Shown here: in pieces, positions 52,774 to 64,000 of the stretch | Numbering within the stretch: the stretch's first letter is position 1 | How the letters are laid out: every line of letters begins with the position of its first letter | Assembly: GCA_010093685.1 (NCBI GenBank) | Contig: MU006223.1 | Coordinates: 950,228 to 1,014,227, forward strand | Direction: 5' to 3' | From: Ophiobolus disseminans | Taxonomy: Eukaryota > Ascomycota > Dothideomycetes > Pleosporales > Phaeosphaeriaceae | Length of the DNA: 64,000 bases | Translations under genes and position numbers: made by a program | The notes under the pieces: model-generated | What the model saw: only the letters and a program-made list of their open reading frames with translations | What the model was told of the DNA's origin: nothing | Databases searched by the model: none

Positions 52774-54241
52774 CTTGTGGAACGCTCAATGCTCAATGCT
52801 GTGGGAGGAGGAGGTGAAAAGGAGGGGGATTCCGTGCTTGGGTGGAGGTCGAGCAGCGGTGTGGATAGAGGTGGTAGAGCAGCCAAGAGCCATGGTGGGA
52901 CTGCCGGCCAGCCAAGCTTGTAGCTGCACGTGGGGAAGATTGAAGCCATCTGATGGTTGCACATAGACTTCACGATTCGAGGACATGAGGAGTCAACGAT
53001 GGTAGACTTGTCTGTCAAATCTGGATCGGGAGCATCACTCTGCCAATCAATAGCACCTCGGTGGATGTCTTTCGGTTGACACATGTCAGTCACACGCATC
53101 CACGGTTCGCCGACGCCGTCGTGTGGGGAGCGCTATCGATAAGCCACCCTACGCTCATGCGGCTCCCCTGCGTCATTGCTGCTTCAGCCCGTTGTCGTGC
53201 CATGTATCACAAGCATCACCGGCTCGTATTGCTGCACTGCCAGTTGTACATGACACTGACGTGCTGACAACCGCCTCGAGAAACTCAGTCATCGCGCTCG
53301 TCTGCGAAGCGACCATCTGCAAGCGCATTCCCTCAACGCCAAGAGTAAGCTTGTCCCGCACCGCCCTGAGCCACGCCCCTTCCCTCACCACACCACACCA
53401 CCCTCGCGACATACGTCCCATACCTCGCACGGATCTAAGCGACCAGACACGCCTCTTGGCGCATCCCAAAGCGACTCACTACGCTGCGCGCGCCTTTAGC
53501 CTTCGGATGATTATCGCGCTCAAGATGTGGAGAAGGGCTATAGTAGGATTCTGCTATAGGGCAACGTCCAGCGTCTACGAGTCCATCGACCACTTCGTAT
53601 GTACATAATAGCCCTCCCAGACTGCTGGCAACCGGCAGACCAAAAAGAACGATAAAAACAAACACGCCTTCTATTTAGCCTTTTGCAACCCAAATTCCGG
53701 GGTATCGCCGCCCTGGTCTATAATGCTGAAACGAGTGCCGTGGTATATCGTACAATATGCGTATGCTGGAATGACAGCGAATGACTATGCAATGCAACAG
53801 TGCGCGACCACCGAGGGCCGAGGGAAATGGTGAAACAACTTAGCCAAACCAATGCCGTGCTGCAATGCGTGCTCAAATGATGCGATCCCTCCTGCTGTTT
53901 TGTCGCCGTGTTTCGAGTGATGCAAGGGCGGCCGACGTCGGATGGTGAGAATGTAAGTCAAGTCAACCACACCGATCCCTTTTCACGTCATCCCCCGTAC
54001 CGCATTCACCCTTTTCTCCGAGATCGTCGCTCGACTTCTTTCTGTGTTCTTACGAGACCTCAGGGGACCCCGGGCGCATCAGATCCGCAGCTGAGGTCCA
54101 ACTCAGCTTTCGCCAATACCCATGCTCCAGGAGACGGGTATCATCTTCGCGGGGTGCAGGGCCCTCCATGATATGCCCGGTGGTTGTAATGAAAAGCCAA
54201 GCCTGCACCTGTTGGCATGAGTTCGCCGCAAGGTTCTAGAA
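52774..54241. other. 1.5-kb intergenic region
   Basis: Promoter side of the CDF gene and 3' side of the Zn2Cys6 gene. The frames here (for example 53123-53608) show no protein-like character. Confidence 0.45.
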
Positions 54242-56736
54242 TTAGTTGCCGTGCATCCAGCATGCCCCAGCATTGCCAGAATCCTGTGCTGTACCGGCAT
54301 ACTCGTAGTCGTTGCTCAGACCGAACGGCGTCTCTAGCATATCCGGTAAATTGGTATCCCACATCATGTCGTCCCAGAAGTTGTTGAGGATGGTAGGATC
54401 ATTGGCATTAGCCCAAGTCGGCGTAGCAGGATTGTAGTGAAACACCTGCTGGCCCGGTGCAAGATTGACCTGAGCGTTGAGCTGCATCTGAGCAGCCGCC
54501 ATGGTGTTGACAGGATAAGGTACTCTGGTTTGGTACTGAGGCGGTGGCATCGGCATAGGAGTCGGCATTTGCGAGCTGGGTGAAGCGTAAGCCTTGTAAG
54601 CTTGGTAGAGTTTCGACACGGCGTCGCCGCTTCTCTTCGCTGCGATGCTGTAGTCTCGGACCGATTCGAAAAACTGCAAAGCAGTTTCAATGGCAGCCTT
54701 CCACTTCCGCACTTCTTCCGGTTGGCTTGCATCACTGAACAGTGACACCAAAGGCACCATGCAAGCCTGGAAGCAAAACCACACCGCGTTCCAACCGGAG
54801 AGGAGGTCCGGCATGCATTCCTGGCTAATATCTTCAATCGTCTTCAGGGCGACGATCCTGCACTTGCCTACCACAACCTTCTCCTCTGCACTTAGCGTGC
54901 TCCAGATACATCGTCTGAGTGCAGTTGTGAGTAGGCAAGGTCGGTGAAGCACAATCCGAATGTTCTGGAAGCGCCACTTCATTATGAGTCGGACACGCCG
55001 TAGAAACTCTGGACATGGCTCCTCTGGATTGGACAGTATGGAAGGCAACTCTTCATACCATTTCAGGATTTGTGCATCATACGTGCCGGTCTCGGAGGGT
55101 GACAGCAACGGCGATTCCACCAACCGATCCTGGATCTTAGTGGCGATCGAGCAAAAAACGGAAGCGTGGATCAGCGGGAGGATTTTCAGCTGTTCAATGT
55201 ACTGGGGACTGTTTGGGGGCGGTATGGTCGGTACCTTAATTTATGGTCAGCCTCATGACATCATTGGTGGGAAGAAGTCATACCGCATTGGCAGCCGTCC
55301 CAGGCTTCAAGACCGTGATTGAAGGCCCCATTCTACCCAATGAGGGCCGACCGGTTGTTGTCGATGCCCATGCGTCCAAGCAGAACAAACTCCACCAAAT
55401 CCGCCGTCGCATCTCGGGGGAAATGGATTCCTCTTCTCCCGGCATCATCAACTGTCTTCCCGTGTCGGTTCGTTCCGAGTACTCGCGATGCAAACCTAGA
55501 GCGGTCGCCATGCGCAAGGCACCTCCCATGAGCGAGTGCGCCTCGTTGGGTCGGTTGAGGTAGTGCATGTAAAAACCGCTCATGATGGACAATGCTTGCA
55601 GGACTTCGAGGTTGCCGCTGCCAAAAGACTCCAAAGAGAGGTGTTGCCGTGACCGGTTGAAGTAGACATAGTGCGCTTCGTTGTCTGTAGAGGAAGATGC
55701 GAGGGATCCCAGTGCAAAGACCATGTTGAGGAGACAAAGCCATTGAGAGTCCTTTCGGTTTCCGTATAGGTAGGTGGACCAGAACTTGCGCTCATCAATC
55801 AGCGGGAAAAATGGGTGTACGCGGTCGAAGTAACTTTCAAGCAACTCTTGGCCATGAGTAGAAGATGGCAACGCCAGTGGACTATCATCTGTGAGCTCTG
55901 GAGGCGGTGAACTCGCACGGCTGGGCAGTGCCGTTTCGGTGGTCTGTTGCGTGATGAGAGGGCGTGCCTGTGGTGCGCACCTCACGATGACCTTGAGTGC
56001 TGCTGTGACGGATGAAATGCCAACGTACGACGACATCCGGTCTACGGACATCGAAAGGCCATTGACATCGTCAGAGATGCCTTGCACGCGAATTTGATGT
56101 TTGCGTGCCTCATCCCAGTAGGGATCCTCGGGTGGGGCTTGCTCGAGCGCCTCCAGACTGTCGGCACCGTCAGAGACAGTGCGACTCTCTGACATTGCGC
56201 GACCTTCAATCCCGGAAGGCGACGTCATGTGCACTGGTGCTGGAGATGAGAGGGCCATTTCAAGTAGCTCTTCCCGTGGAAGGCTGGCCAGCATCTCCAG
56301 GTCCTTAGATCCATAAAGCTTGTTGAGCACCGCCTTGTACTGCTCGATGTTGTTGGAGAGCTTGTCGACCAACCTGCCGCAATATTAGCTTACATGTCGT
56401 CGCTATTGTTGAGATGCTCACTTTCTGCTGGGTACGACCCTCTGGGCTGGTTTCGAGTAGCCGCACGCCTACGCATCAAGTCAGCTCCACAGTAATGCGC
56501 ATATAGGGGCCTTCTCAAGGAGATCTCACCTCTGGATGCTGGTACCATTGGCACTGTCCGCATGGCTGGGTACCATCACACCGAATCTTTCGTCTTCTGC
56601 ATTCAACGCAGGCGTTGCTTGTTGAGATGCGGCGTGAGCCTGGCGGTCGAGACGGCTTCCCCGAGCTGTCGGTATCTGCATCAGGCGACCGCAGTCCAGC
56701 CGAAGACTGGAACGTATGGAACATAATGTCTTGCAC
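54242..56736 (-). CDS. Zn2Cys6 transcription factor with fungal_trans domain
   Basis: Four exons (56736-56530, 56468-56422, 56373-55284, 55234-54242) give 778 residues. The zinc cluster uses C43, C46, C53, C59, C62 and C71 (NACVECRRRKIRCDGTQPCG, then ACGYSKP); the first intron separates the sixth Cys from the rest. A likely coiled-coil dimer element follows (LVDKLSNNIEQYKAVLNKLY). The fungal_trans domain spans about residues 280-560: YFDRVHPFFPLIDERKFWS, GGALRMATALGLHREYSE and MRRRIWWSLFCLDAWAST. The tail is Gln/Pro/Asn-rich with Trp-Asp clusters (NNFWDDMMWDTNLPDML), a plausible activation domain. Presumably a nuclear activator of a carbon or secondary pathway. The adjacent beta-mannosidase is a possible but unproven target. 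Confidence 0.92.
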
Positions 56737-58199
56737 GCTGGCCTGGCTTTCTCGAGCATGAATCGAGTTGTCGGAGTCGGAGGGGTTTCCAGCAGCGTGT
56801 CAGGCGCGGATCCACACAGCTGCCTTTTCAAGATTGGGCTCGGACAGACCGCCGATGGAACAAGGAGAGATGCGTCAGTGTATCCCAATATTTGGTACTC
56901 GAGACGTCCAATATAAGGACTTTGGGCGGAGCCGAAATGGGGTGCCAGGATGCCAATATGAGAGACCGGTAGTAGAGTGGCGATGCGCATATGCAGACGA
57001 TCCAGCTGTATGTCCGTTACGTTTTGCCTTTAAGCATTTATTCAGGCTGCAGATTGGTGGTCGGGGTGCGCCTTTCCATGTGCTAGCTTGGTACCGCTTC
57101 TCATGACGCTGCATCCACACCCACACGGCGTCGTGACATTAGCGATGGCATGGCTGCACAAGGGAACGACTCGTCCAAAACCAGGGAGGGTACATGGCCT
57201 GGAATTAGTCCCCGCATTATAGGGCCTCGGTCATGGCGTGCAGCTGACAGGGAACCGCAGGCGACCGTTGAAGTGACGGGTGGACGGGAAGATTGGAGGC
57301 GCACAGCCAAGCGAGATTGGGGGCTTGCGTGCTTGCCATGGCCACCTTCGAGAAGCCTTTCGGAAGACGCTGGCATGTCGCTCAAACGCCCATCTGAGGC
57401 GTCGGCCTACTGCACCTCGTTTCAGCGTGCGGATCATCCTTCCCGTCATCTACAGGACGGCAGCGCTCCCATCGCATGGCGCTGGCTGCGGACCTCGTGC
57501 TGAGGTTGAGATGTGGTTGCTTAGTACGTCTGGGGACGGCCTCGATGAAGCGACATGGAGCAGCTGCACTCCGCCCTCGGGACAGGATGGGCCGACCTTC
57601 ATCATCACAGGCCGCGACACGTGCATCGCGTCACACGCCAGTGACCAGCGGTACGTCTCGCTACCTGAACTTCTGCCGACAGCTGTGCACTCCAGCGTCC
57701 GGGTTCGCAGCGCCTGTGTGCCGAATGTACAAGTGCACGCCGCAGCGTGCGATCAGGTTGCATTGGGGTGCACCCTGCTGCAAAATTATCGACGCCCGCC
57801 AGCCAATGCGAGTGGCCCGATATATTAACCCTTTCCGAAGCATGTTCGATAGACGACCTTTCATATGAAAAGCTTGGCTAGATACATGTGAATGGCCCTA
57901 TATCACCCCCACATATACCCCCTCCGCCCAAACTCTCCTCAACACTGCTCAAGCTGCGCAGCAGGTTCCATTCTTCCATTCCCTGCCTATAATGCCCGTA
58001 ATTCGAAATTCGCACGCCCTTACTTGCTGCTATTTGCTGAGCATCATGTGTGTCCGTCAGCATGCATCGTCTCCACCTCCTGCTTGTTACTTGACCTAAA
58101 CCTTATACTAGTCTTCAGATAGCCTTGCATGATCAGACCATCCTTCAGCGTTCGAGGTACCGTATCTCCCCCGTCAAAGCGCGCCTCCTGCGTACAGGC
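56737..58199. other. 1.5-kb upstream region of the Zn2Cys6 gene
   Basis: Between the regulator's start and the beta-mannosidase stop. Overlapping long frames on both strands at 57.15-57.87 kb result from few stops in GC-rich DNA; no domain or splice structure supports them. A long upstream region is common for regulators of this class. Confidence 0.45.
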
Positions 58200-61045
58200 T
58201 CAATCTTTCCCCAGGTATGTCCACCTTAGCGGCTCGTCCTGCTTTCCCAGGCCCCTTACCCTGATGATCTGTTCATCGCCAGGCACAACGTCTACGGCGC
58301 TGTCGTGCACGAGCACACCTGATCTCTCCTCAAACACGAGGCCTTTAGTGGGCTTCTTCGCACGGACTGCAATGGTGTCGCCTTGCGGAATGACTTCGAG
58401 GCCGCGATCTGCAAAGTCCAGATACTTCAGTGGTTGGGGCCAATCAACGTCCCTTGACACAATCTCCCCGTCGATCCATATCCTAACTGCTAAGACGTGC
58501 GGCTCCTCGTTCCGGTTGTCGATTGTTCCAGAAAGAACGTCGGTAGTGCCGTTCGGTACCAGTTTGATGTCCTTCTTGACAACCTTGTCTTTGATCTCCT
58601 CCCCTGTCTTGATACTGATGAATCTCAACTCCACAGTGGCCAATATGTCATCCGCCTTCTGACTCGCGACCCAGACCTCGTAATCACTAGTCTTGGGCAC
58701 TCGCGCATGGACGACGCTCCAATCGAAATGCGCTCGCTTGACAGCAACGGCAACGGGCGCGAGCACCCGTCGCATAGCATAGTAAGCGGGCTTCTTGCGC
58801 TGAAAGTAGTCAACAATCGACCAGGACGTCACAGGCCAGCAATCATTAAGTTGCCAGACGAGTGCACCACCACAGAAACGATCCTGGCCCCATTGACGTC
58901 GCCATCCACGGTATCCAAACATGAGTGCTTCCGCTTGCGATAGCTGCGTGAGATGAATAAAGGACTGCGTTAATAGTATTAGCGTACGGTATATGGTATC
59001 CATTTAACTCAAGCCACCACTATATCATGGTCAGCATTGGCCGGGGACTTACTTCGAGGTCAGTCTTAGTCCGAAAGTTCTCGACCAAGTAAGTCGCTAT
59101 TCTCCGCTCGTGCCCATCTGCCTTGTTGTGAAAGTCTAGCATGTGACTTTGCGGGTATAGCTGCGTCGGATCGGTGCAGAAGTATCTGATCGTATCGATA
59201 TGAGGGAAGGCCTCCATACCAAACTCGCTGTTGAAACGTCCGCCTAGCGTATCGAAGATCTGGTACTTTTCCTGCGTGCCGTGCCATACTGCAGGCAACA
59301 TTAGTACATATTGCTCGGTAGATTGCGGGTGAACGCTTACCGTTCCACTGGTGCATGTCGCCTACCGTGGGGTTCGAGGTTTTGAGACCATCGCCCCATG
59401 GCGAACCTGGGTGATACGGTACGTGTGGGCTCTCGGCAGCAACAACATCGGGCAGAAGCTGGTTAGACTTGTGTTAGTGCAGCTTGGAGGCTCGAAATTT
59501 TCCACAAATCGCTTACCTTCTCGTAGATGTACCTTGCTGGAAAGTCTGTCTTGAGCCAGCTTTCTGTGTCTTTGTCGGCGTAGTCATACGTCAAGCCAAA
59601 TGATTCCTGTACTTGGTAATCCTCGTTGTTCCCTGCATAGATCACCACCGATGGATGGTGTCGCAATCGACTAACGTTCGCGACGCACTCTTCCTTGATC
59701 GACTGCAAGATCTTTGGAAACGCGGGATAGTTGCCGCAGCCGAACATGAAATCTTGCCAGACCAGCACACCCAGCTCGTCGCAAATGTCGTAGAAGATAT
59801 CCTCTTCCCAGATGCCGCCTCCCCAAATCCTGGTTCCTGGTTAGCATCAATATGCGACACGAGATGAAGTGGAGATATTGAACCAGTACGAACCTGATCA
59901 TGATTTGATACCCATCGACCATCATCTCCAGCCACTTTCGGTATTTATCTTCGGTCACTCTAGGGGTGAACGAATCTGCAGGAATCCAGTCCGAGCCACC
60001 GCAGAAGACATCTACACCATTGATGCGGAAATAGAATGTCTTCCCTACAGCATCTGGCTCCTGAACCAGCTCGCCCTTGCGGAAACCAGTACGGCGCGAC
60101 ACTTTGTGAATCTCCACATCATCGGCCAACGCAATCGCGGTGATGTTGTAAAGTGGTTGCTCGCCGTAACCATGCGGGTACCATAGCTTTGGGTTATTGA
60201 CGTGGAACTCAACCTTGGCCACACCGTCGCTGACACTGACAGACTCCTTGAACAAAAGCTTGTCTCCATCGGACACTGCAAAAGCGACAGTTTGAGCCGA
60301 CGAGCCCTCAACACGAGCAGAAATCGTTCCCTTGACAGACTTCAGGTTGTCGTCAAGCTTGTAGTCGACCCTCAGGTCCTGAATTCGTGCTTGATATGTC
60401 TCCAACCTGACCTCGCGCCAGGGACCACAGGTGTTGAGAATTGGACCCCAGTCCCAACCCCAGTGGTATTGTGCTTTGCGCACCGCGAGTCTCGACATGT
60501 CACCGTTGAATCCTACCCACTTGTGATCGGGATGTTGTTCCTTGATCTTGATAGCCTCCAGCCTCGCAGATGCAAAATCAATCTCCAAGACGTTGCTTGA
60601 TCCGGTCTTGAGTTTCTTGGTTACATCGAGGCGATGGGGGATGAACATGTTGTCGCTTTTGAGAATGGTCTCGCCATTAAGTTTGACGACGGCGAACGTA
60701 TCAAGACCATCGAATGCTAATACATGAGCTTCGCCGTTCTTCGATTCCGCGGCTTCGGGCAGCTCCACTTTGTAGGTCCATGCCTTGTCGGCGACCCACT
60801 CGGCCTGAAGCTCGTTGAAACCTAGGAAAGGGTCTGGTATTCTGGCACATCGGTCAGCTGTGCTCAGAAGACAATTCACTCGCTCATTGATCTACCACGA
60901 CGTACTTTCCATGCTCAATCAGGTCAAGATGAACGTTTGTAGGAACTTTCTTGACAGACAACCAGGCATCCTCAGCTTCGTCCGCCTGCTTGAATGTCCA
61001 ACCCTCTGTCAGTGAAACGCTGGATAGAGGTCGAGTTTTCGTCAT
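58200..61045 (-). CDS. mndB: Beta-mannosidase, glycoside hydrolase family 2
   Basis: Six exons (61045-60906, 60841-59894, 59829-59517, 59458-59341, 59288-59053, 58964-58200) give 839 residues, the usual size of the intracellular MndB clade. Domains: GH2 N-terminal sugar-binding (LTEGWTFKQADEAEDAW, then HKWVGFNGDMSRLAVRKAQY and WGWDWGPILNTCGPWREVRL), immunoglobulin-like middle, and TIM barrel. General acid/base Glu432 in YAGNNEDY; nucleophile Glu528 in FNSEFGMEAFP. GGALVWQLNDCWPVTSWSIV forms part of the active site. There is no signal peptide, so it hydrolyses beta-1,4-mannosides (mannobiose and longer) inside the cell after uptake. Residues at the exon 5/6 joint (DLE-SFIHLTQL) fit less well than the rest; intron 5 end may be slightly different. 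Confidence 0.93.
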
Positions 61046-61912
61046 GATGTTTGCGCTTCAGTCGTGAGTAGAGCTTCGTCAAGTTAGTATTATGAATGAA
61101 TGGCTGCCCCAACGTTGAGCGGGGAAAACAAAAGGTAACAGTGAGCCGTCCCTCATGACATCAAAGGGCCCAACCCACATATAATCCACACGGTGCGCTG
61201 GGCCGAAGCGAAAGATGCCGTGCTGAGCGTCCTCGTGGAGTTCGTGAATCCATGAAGCATGTCCAAACAGGTATGCGGGGTGAGTGCTCCGCGCCCAGGG
61301 CGGCTAGCACCAGGTACTACTTCGGAGAAATGGGGCCTTACACCGCGGTTGGCAGCCGCCTAAAAGGCCACGCGGTATTTGTAGCGGTCAAAAGACGCGA
61401 TGAGATCGGTGCAGTGGTCTCCGTGCTAGATTGAGAAGGACGTGGTGCACATGGCGCGATGTTGTGAGGTTCGGCGGTACAGCGGAAGACTCCCGAATGG
61501 TTACACCCCACGCAACGTGGGGTGCTCGCACCACCGTGCAACCACAGCCATCATTGTGTATGGAGAAGATATCGGTAATGCCCGCAAATATCTGCCAGAG
61601 TCGCACAAACACGCCTCAGCTACATCATTGAGTGTTGCTCCGTTCCCATTTGGTTATGTACCATCGAAGTCCGTAAACTATATTTGCATGAGGCAAGTAC
61701 CAAGCGGCTACTTGCATCATGCATGTTGCCGCCCTCCAGGATACTAGACGACGTCAAACAAACTCTCATAGTAGGCTGAAGGACTCCGTGAGCGTAAATA
61801 TGAGCGGTTGTAATTCAGGGTTAACAAGAAGGGTATAGAGCTTTCCAAACAGTCTGAGAACATCCGCGATCTTTGCAAACTGTAAAGGACTCTTCTCCAC
61901 ACCTCTTCCGCA
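61046..61912. other. Intergenic, beta-mannosidase promoter
   Basis: About 870 bp between the beta-mannosidase start and the thaumatin-like stop. No gene or clear motif. Confidence 0.5.
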
Positions 61913-63265
61913 CTATCCAAACCTTGAGGCCATGCAGATAATGACAACTAGGGTGGCTACCGTGAGCACAGTACTGGGTCGAACGGTTCTCGCTGCAGCA
62001 CTCCTTTTAAACATGTCCTGCCTTGACCTTTTGAGCATCATTGCTTCCTGCTTGTTGACACGACCATGCTGAGCCAACTGCAACATCTCGTCCATGCTTG
62101 TATCTAGTATAACGGTCGACCGCGCACCAGGACAGAATACGACTTCCATTCCTGCACCAGAGGGTATGATGAAGGTCGACGTCTGATCATCGAAAGCTAA
62201 CGCAGTTCATTAACCGGTGGCACATGTGAAGTGAGGGGTGGCTTACCGAAGCTGTAGGCGTCGGGACAAACTGCTTTTACATTCTTTGAGTAGTCACCTG
62301 GTCGACATTTACTTGCGGAGTTGTACTCTCCCGTGCAGCAGTCTTCCGGCTTGTTGTTTTTTGCACATGCTGAATAGCACGGATTGAACTGTGGGCGCTG
62401 GATGTTGTCGTCTGGGTAAGGATACACGCCATCTCCAGGTTTGTCGGGCGGAAACTGTTGTAAGTCCCAAGGACACCACCTCGAGATCTGCTTGTCGTCT
62501 ATTTGCTTCTCGAACGGCAGAGGATACGAGCTGTTTGTCCGGAGGAATCCAGGGTATTCCGGGTATGGGTCGTAACCTTGAGCTGCCAGCAGCCCGGCCG
62601 TGCCTTGGCAAGAAGGATTGGTAAGGTTGGGCGGTATATCATCCAGGGTAACGTTTTCGAGCGGCTGCAAAACGATGGCTATGGGAATGTTGTAGCCGTC
62701 CACCAGCGAAATGTCGTAGTAGGTATGCCCATCTCCAGCGTCAAACGTAAATTCGGCCAGCGATACTGGTACATCGCCCTGCACGCGTGTTAGTCGTGAC
62801 CACTACAGATGAGAGGAAGCATCCGCTACTCACCCCGACTCGACAGTTGAGCACGCCGTAACAATCGCCGGAGAGGCAGGCCTTTGCGCGGCCTTCTGCC
62901 GGTCCAGTACCATCGCTGTTGAAGGTGCAGTTCGTTCTTCCCCAGACGCGGCCTTGCCAATCCTCCGATACAGTCTGGTTCTTCGTCTCGCCTGGCTGGA
63001 GCTTGAAGCCGCTTTCTCCTGGTCCTTTTCCGGACTGCGTTGAGATGCCAGGCCAGATGTCTGTAGGGCAACGGTTCGTGACAAGCAGGGGCGTGATGTC
63101 TAGTTTCCTGCGATGCAGTTTGCGTGGAGCTTTCTTGGCCATGTGATGAAGCGCATCGGCTATAGGGAGACTCGACAGCAGGAACAGTGCCGTGCATAGC
63201 TGGGCAACGGAGAAAGGTGATGTAGGCTGGGTGTGAGCCTTCCTGGACGTGGAAGGGGTGCGCAT
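61913..63265 (-). CDS. Thaumatin-like protein with C-terminal membrane anchor
   Basis: Three exons (63265-62834, 62778-62247, 62196-61913) give 415 residues. An internal signal-anchor-like start (VAQLCTALFLLSSLPIADA), then a basic propeptide-like stretch (KKAPRKLHRRK) and the thaumatin fold: LLVTNRCPTDIWPGI, GFKLQPGETKNQTV, GRVWGRTNCTF, AEFTFDAGDGHTYYDISLVD, RWCPWDLQQFP, NPCYSACAKNNKPEDCCTGE and VCPDAYSFAFDDQTSTF. VVFCPG ends the fold. A Lys/Arg-rich linker and a hydrophobic helix (VLTVATLVVIICMASRFG) follow, so the protein is probably held at the plasma membrane or wall. Thaumatin-like proteins bind or cleave beta-1,3-glucans; the acidic cleft residues seem kept, but activity is not certain. 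Confidence 0.9.
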
Positions 63266-64000
63266 CGCGAAATGTAGCAGTAATTGCACGTCGGTAACGC
63301 GCAATCACGGGTTAGGGTTGTAGTGTCAAATAATGGTCGCTAGGAGTGAAATATGGGCGTCCAGGCCGGCAGGAACTCGTAATATAGACTGGGAGGTGCG
63401 CAAAGGTGAAGGATGCTCCAAGGCCAGCGCCCAGAGCAAAATCAGGGAACATGGCGACCGTGAGACGATCATTAACATTGTGAGGGAGTTGCAACCTGGT
63501 AGACGGTGACGCAACGGGACGACCAGGGTTGGAACGTGGCTGCCAGCCAATGATCAAGGTTTCCACGAGGACGCTTGAAACGGCCAGCCGTTGCCGGGTA
63601 CAATCTGGCATCTGAGAGTTCTGCAGTGCTTGCACGAAGTCAGAGTGTTACTTGCGTTATGGTGGTGCTTCCAAGCTCTGGATAGTTGCATTAAGGGGGG
63701 AGCCTCTGGCGGTATCTGTAAGCAATGAGACCTTCAAAAAGCCCTGTGCAATGATCCCGGACCACGAGACTCTGGTAACCATCAATTGCATGGTGTGTGT
63801 ACGAAGCAGTATACATATTGAGCTGGTTGCAATATACTAGGTTCAACACGGCGCATGTTCAGTCATCAAGTCCATGACGCGTGTTTGCTTTAATTTTGCA
63901 GAGCTTTGGTGCAATTTGGCGTTCGAATGCAGGGTCTCGGAGGGCGGAAGCCAGAGATGCCCGTCTCGCCACCACACGCGATTGACGGGTGAGATCTGCG
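63266..64000. other. Right-edge region, nothing recognised
   Basis: About 735 bp upstream of the thaumatin-like gene. The frames at 63312-63635 (-) and 63652-63840 (+) have no gene features. A gene may begin beyond the window. Confidence 0.4.

Noticed and set aside
57150..57868. Overlapping frames of 110-180 codons on both strands upstream of the Zn2Cys6 gene
   Set aside because: They lie in GC-rich promoter DNA with few stops. None has a domain, signal peptide, or start context, and they contradict each other.
1..64000. Backbone biosynthetic genes, CRISPR arrays, rRNA or Starship captain (YR recombinase)
   Set aside because: Looked for on both strands and not found. The TIR element is far too small and lacks a tyrosine recombinase, so it is not a Starship.

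Overview
The window is nuclear DNA of a filamentous ascomycete. Most coding regions carry one to five short introns (about 45-110 bp, GT-AG, often with a CTRAC-like branch point). The gene families are typically fungal: ascomycete laccase, RTA1 exporter, two Zn2Cys6 regulators, HET-E-type NACHT-WD40 protein, GH2 beta-mannosidase, carotenoid oxygenase and thaumatin-like protein. A Dothideomycete (Pleosporales-like) origin is my guess from gene style only. No rRNA, tRNA or CRISPR was seen.

Layout. 0-2.1 kb: 3' part of a laccase. 3.2-13.8 kb, all on the minus strand: a decayed J-domain gene, an intact FAD monooxygenase, a broken MFS transporter, a serine-beta-lactamase-fold protein, an RTA1-like membrane protein and a Zn2Cys6 regulator. 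This looks like the accessory half of a small metabolic cluster without a backbone synthase. After 3 kb without genes comes a small secreted protein (16.8-17.9 kb). 18.5-30 kb is gene-dense: a RING-H2 protein, a MYND-finger protein, a coiled-coil protein with KEN boxes, 40S ribosomal protein uS7/RPS5, a tethered charged protein and a carotenoid oxygenase. 30-37 kb is sparse and holds a RING-H2 tandem pair, one copy broken.

The most striking region is 37.2-42.2 kb. A 4.28-kb element with near-perfect 26-bp terminal inverted repeats and flanking TA dinucleotides sits inside the 3' end of a gene for a GPI-anchored secreted protein. Reading across the empty site rebuilds the hydrophobic GPI tail in frame. 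The only recognisable cargo is a decayed NLR (STAND) gene, with N-terminal helical domain, NACHT NTPase and WD40. No transposase was seen.

42.4-64 kb is a more ordinary chromosome arm: a Cys-rich orphan protein, a divergent enolase-superfamily/MDR oxidoreductase pair sharing a promoter with a duplicated CCAAT element, two unknown proteins, an Mn-type cation diffusion facilitator, a second Zn2Cys6 regulator next to a cytosolic GH2 beta-mannosidase, and a thaumatin-like protein with a C-terminal membrane anchor.

Five genes are broken in 64 kb (J-domain, MFS, RING copy, GPI protein, NLR). Where the ancestral codon can be guessed, several nonsense changes look like G:C to A:T transitions, but not consistently in the CpA context of repeat-induced point mutation. 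Exon limits were set by hand from splice signals, reading phase and family conservation; phases add up for every spliced gene listed as intact.
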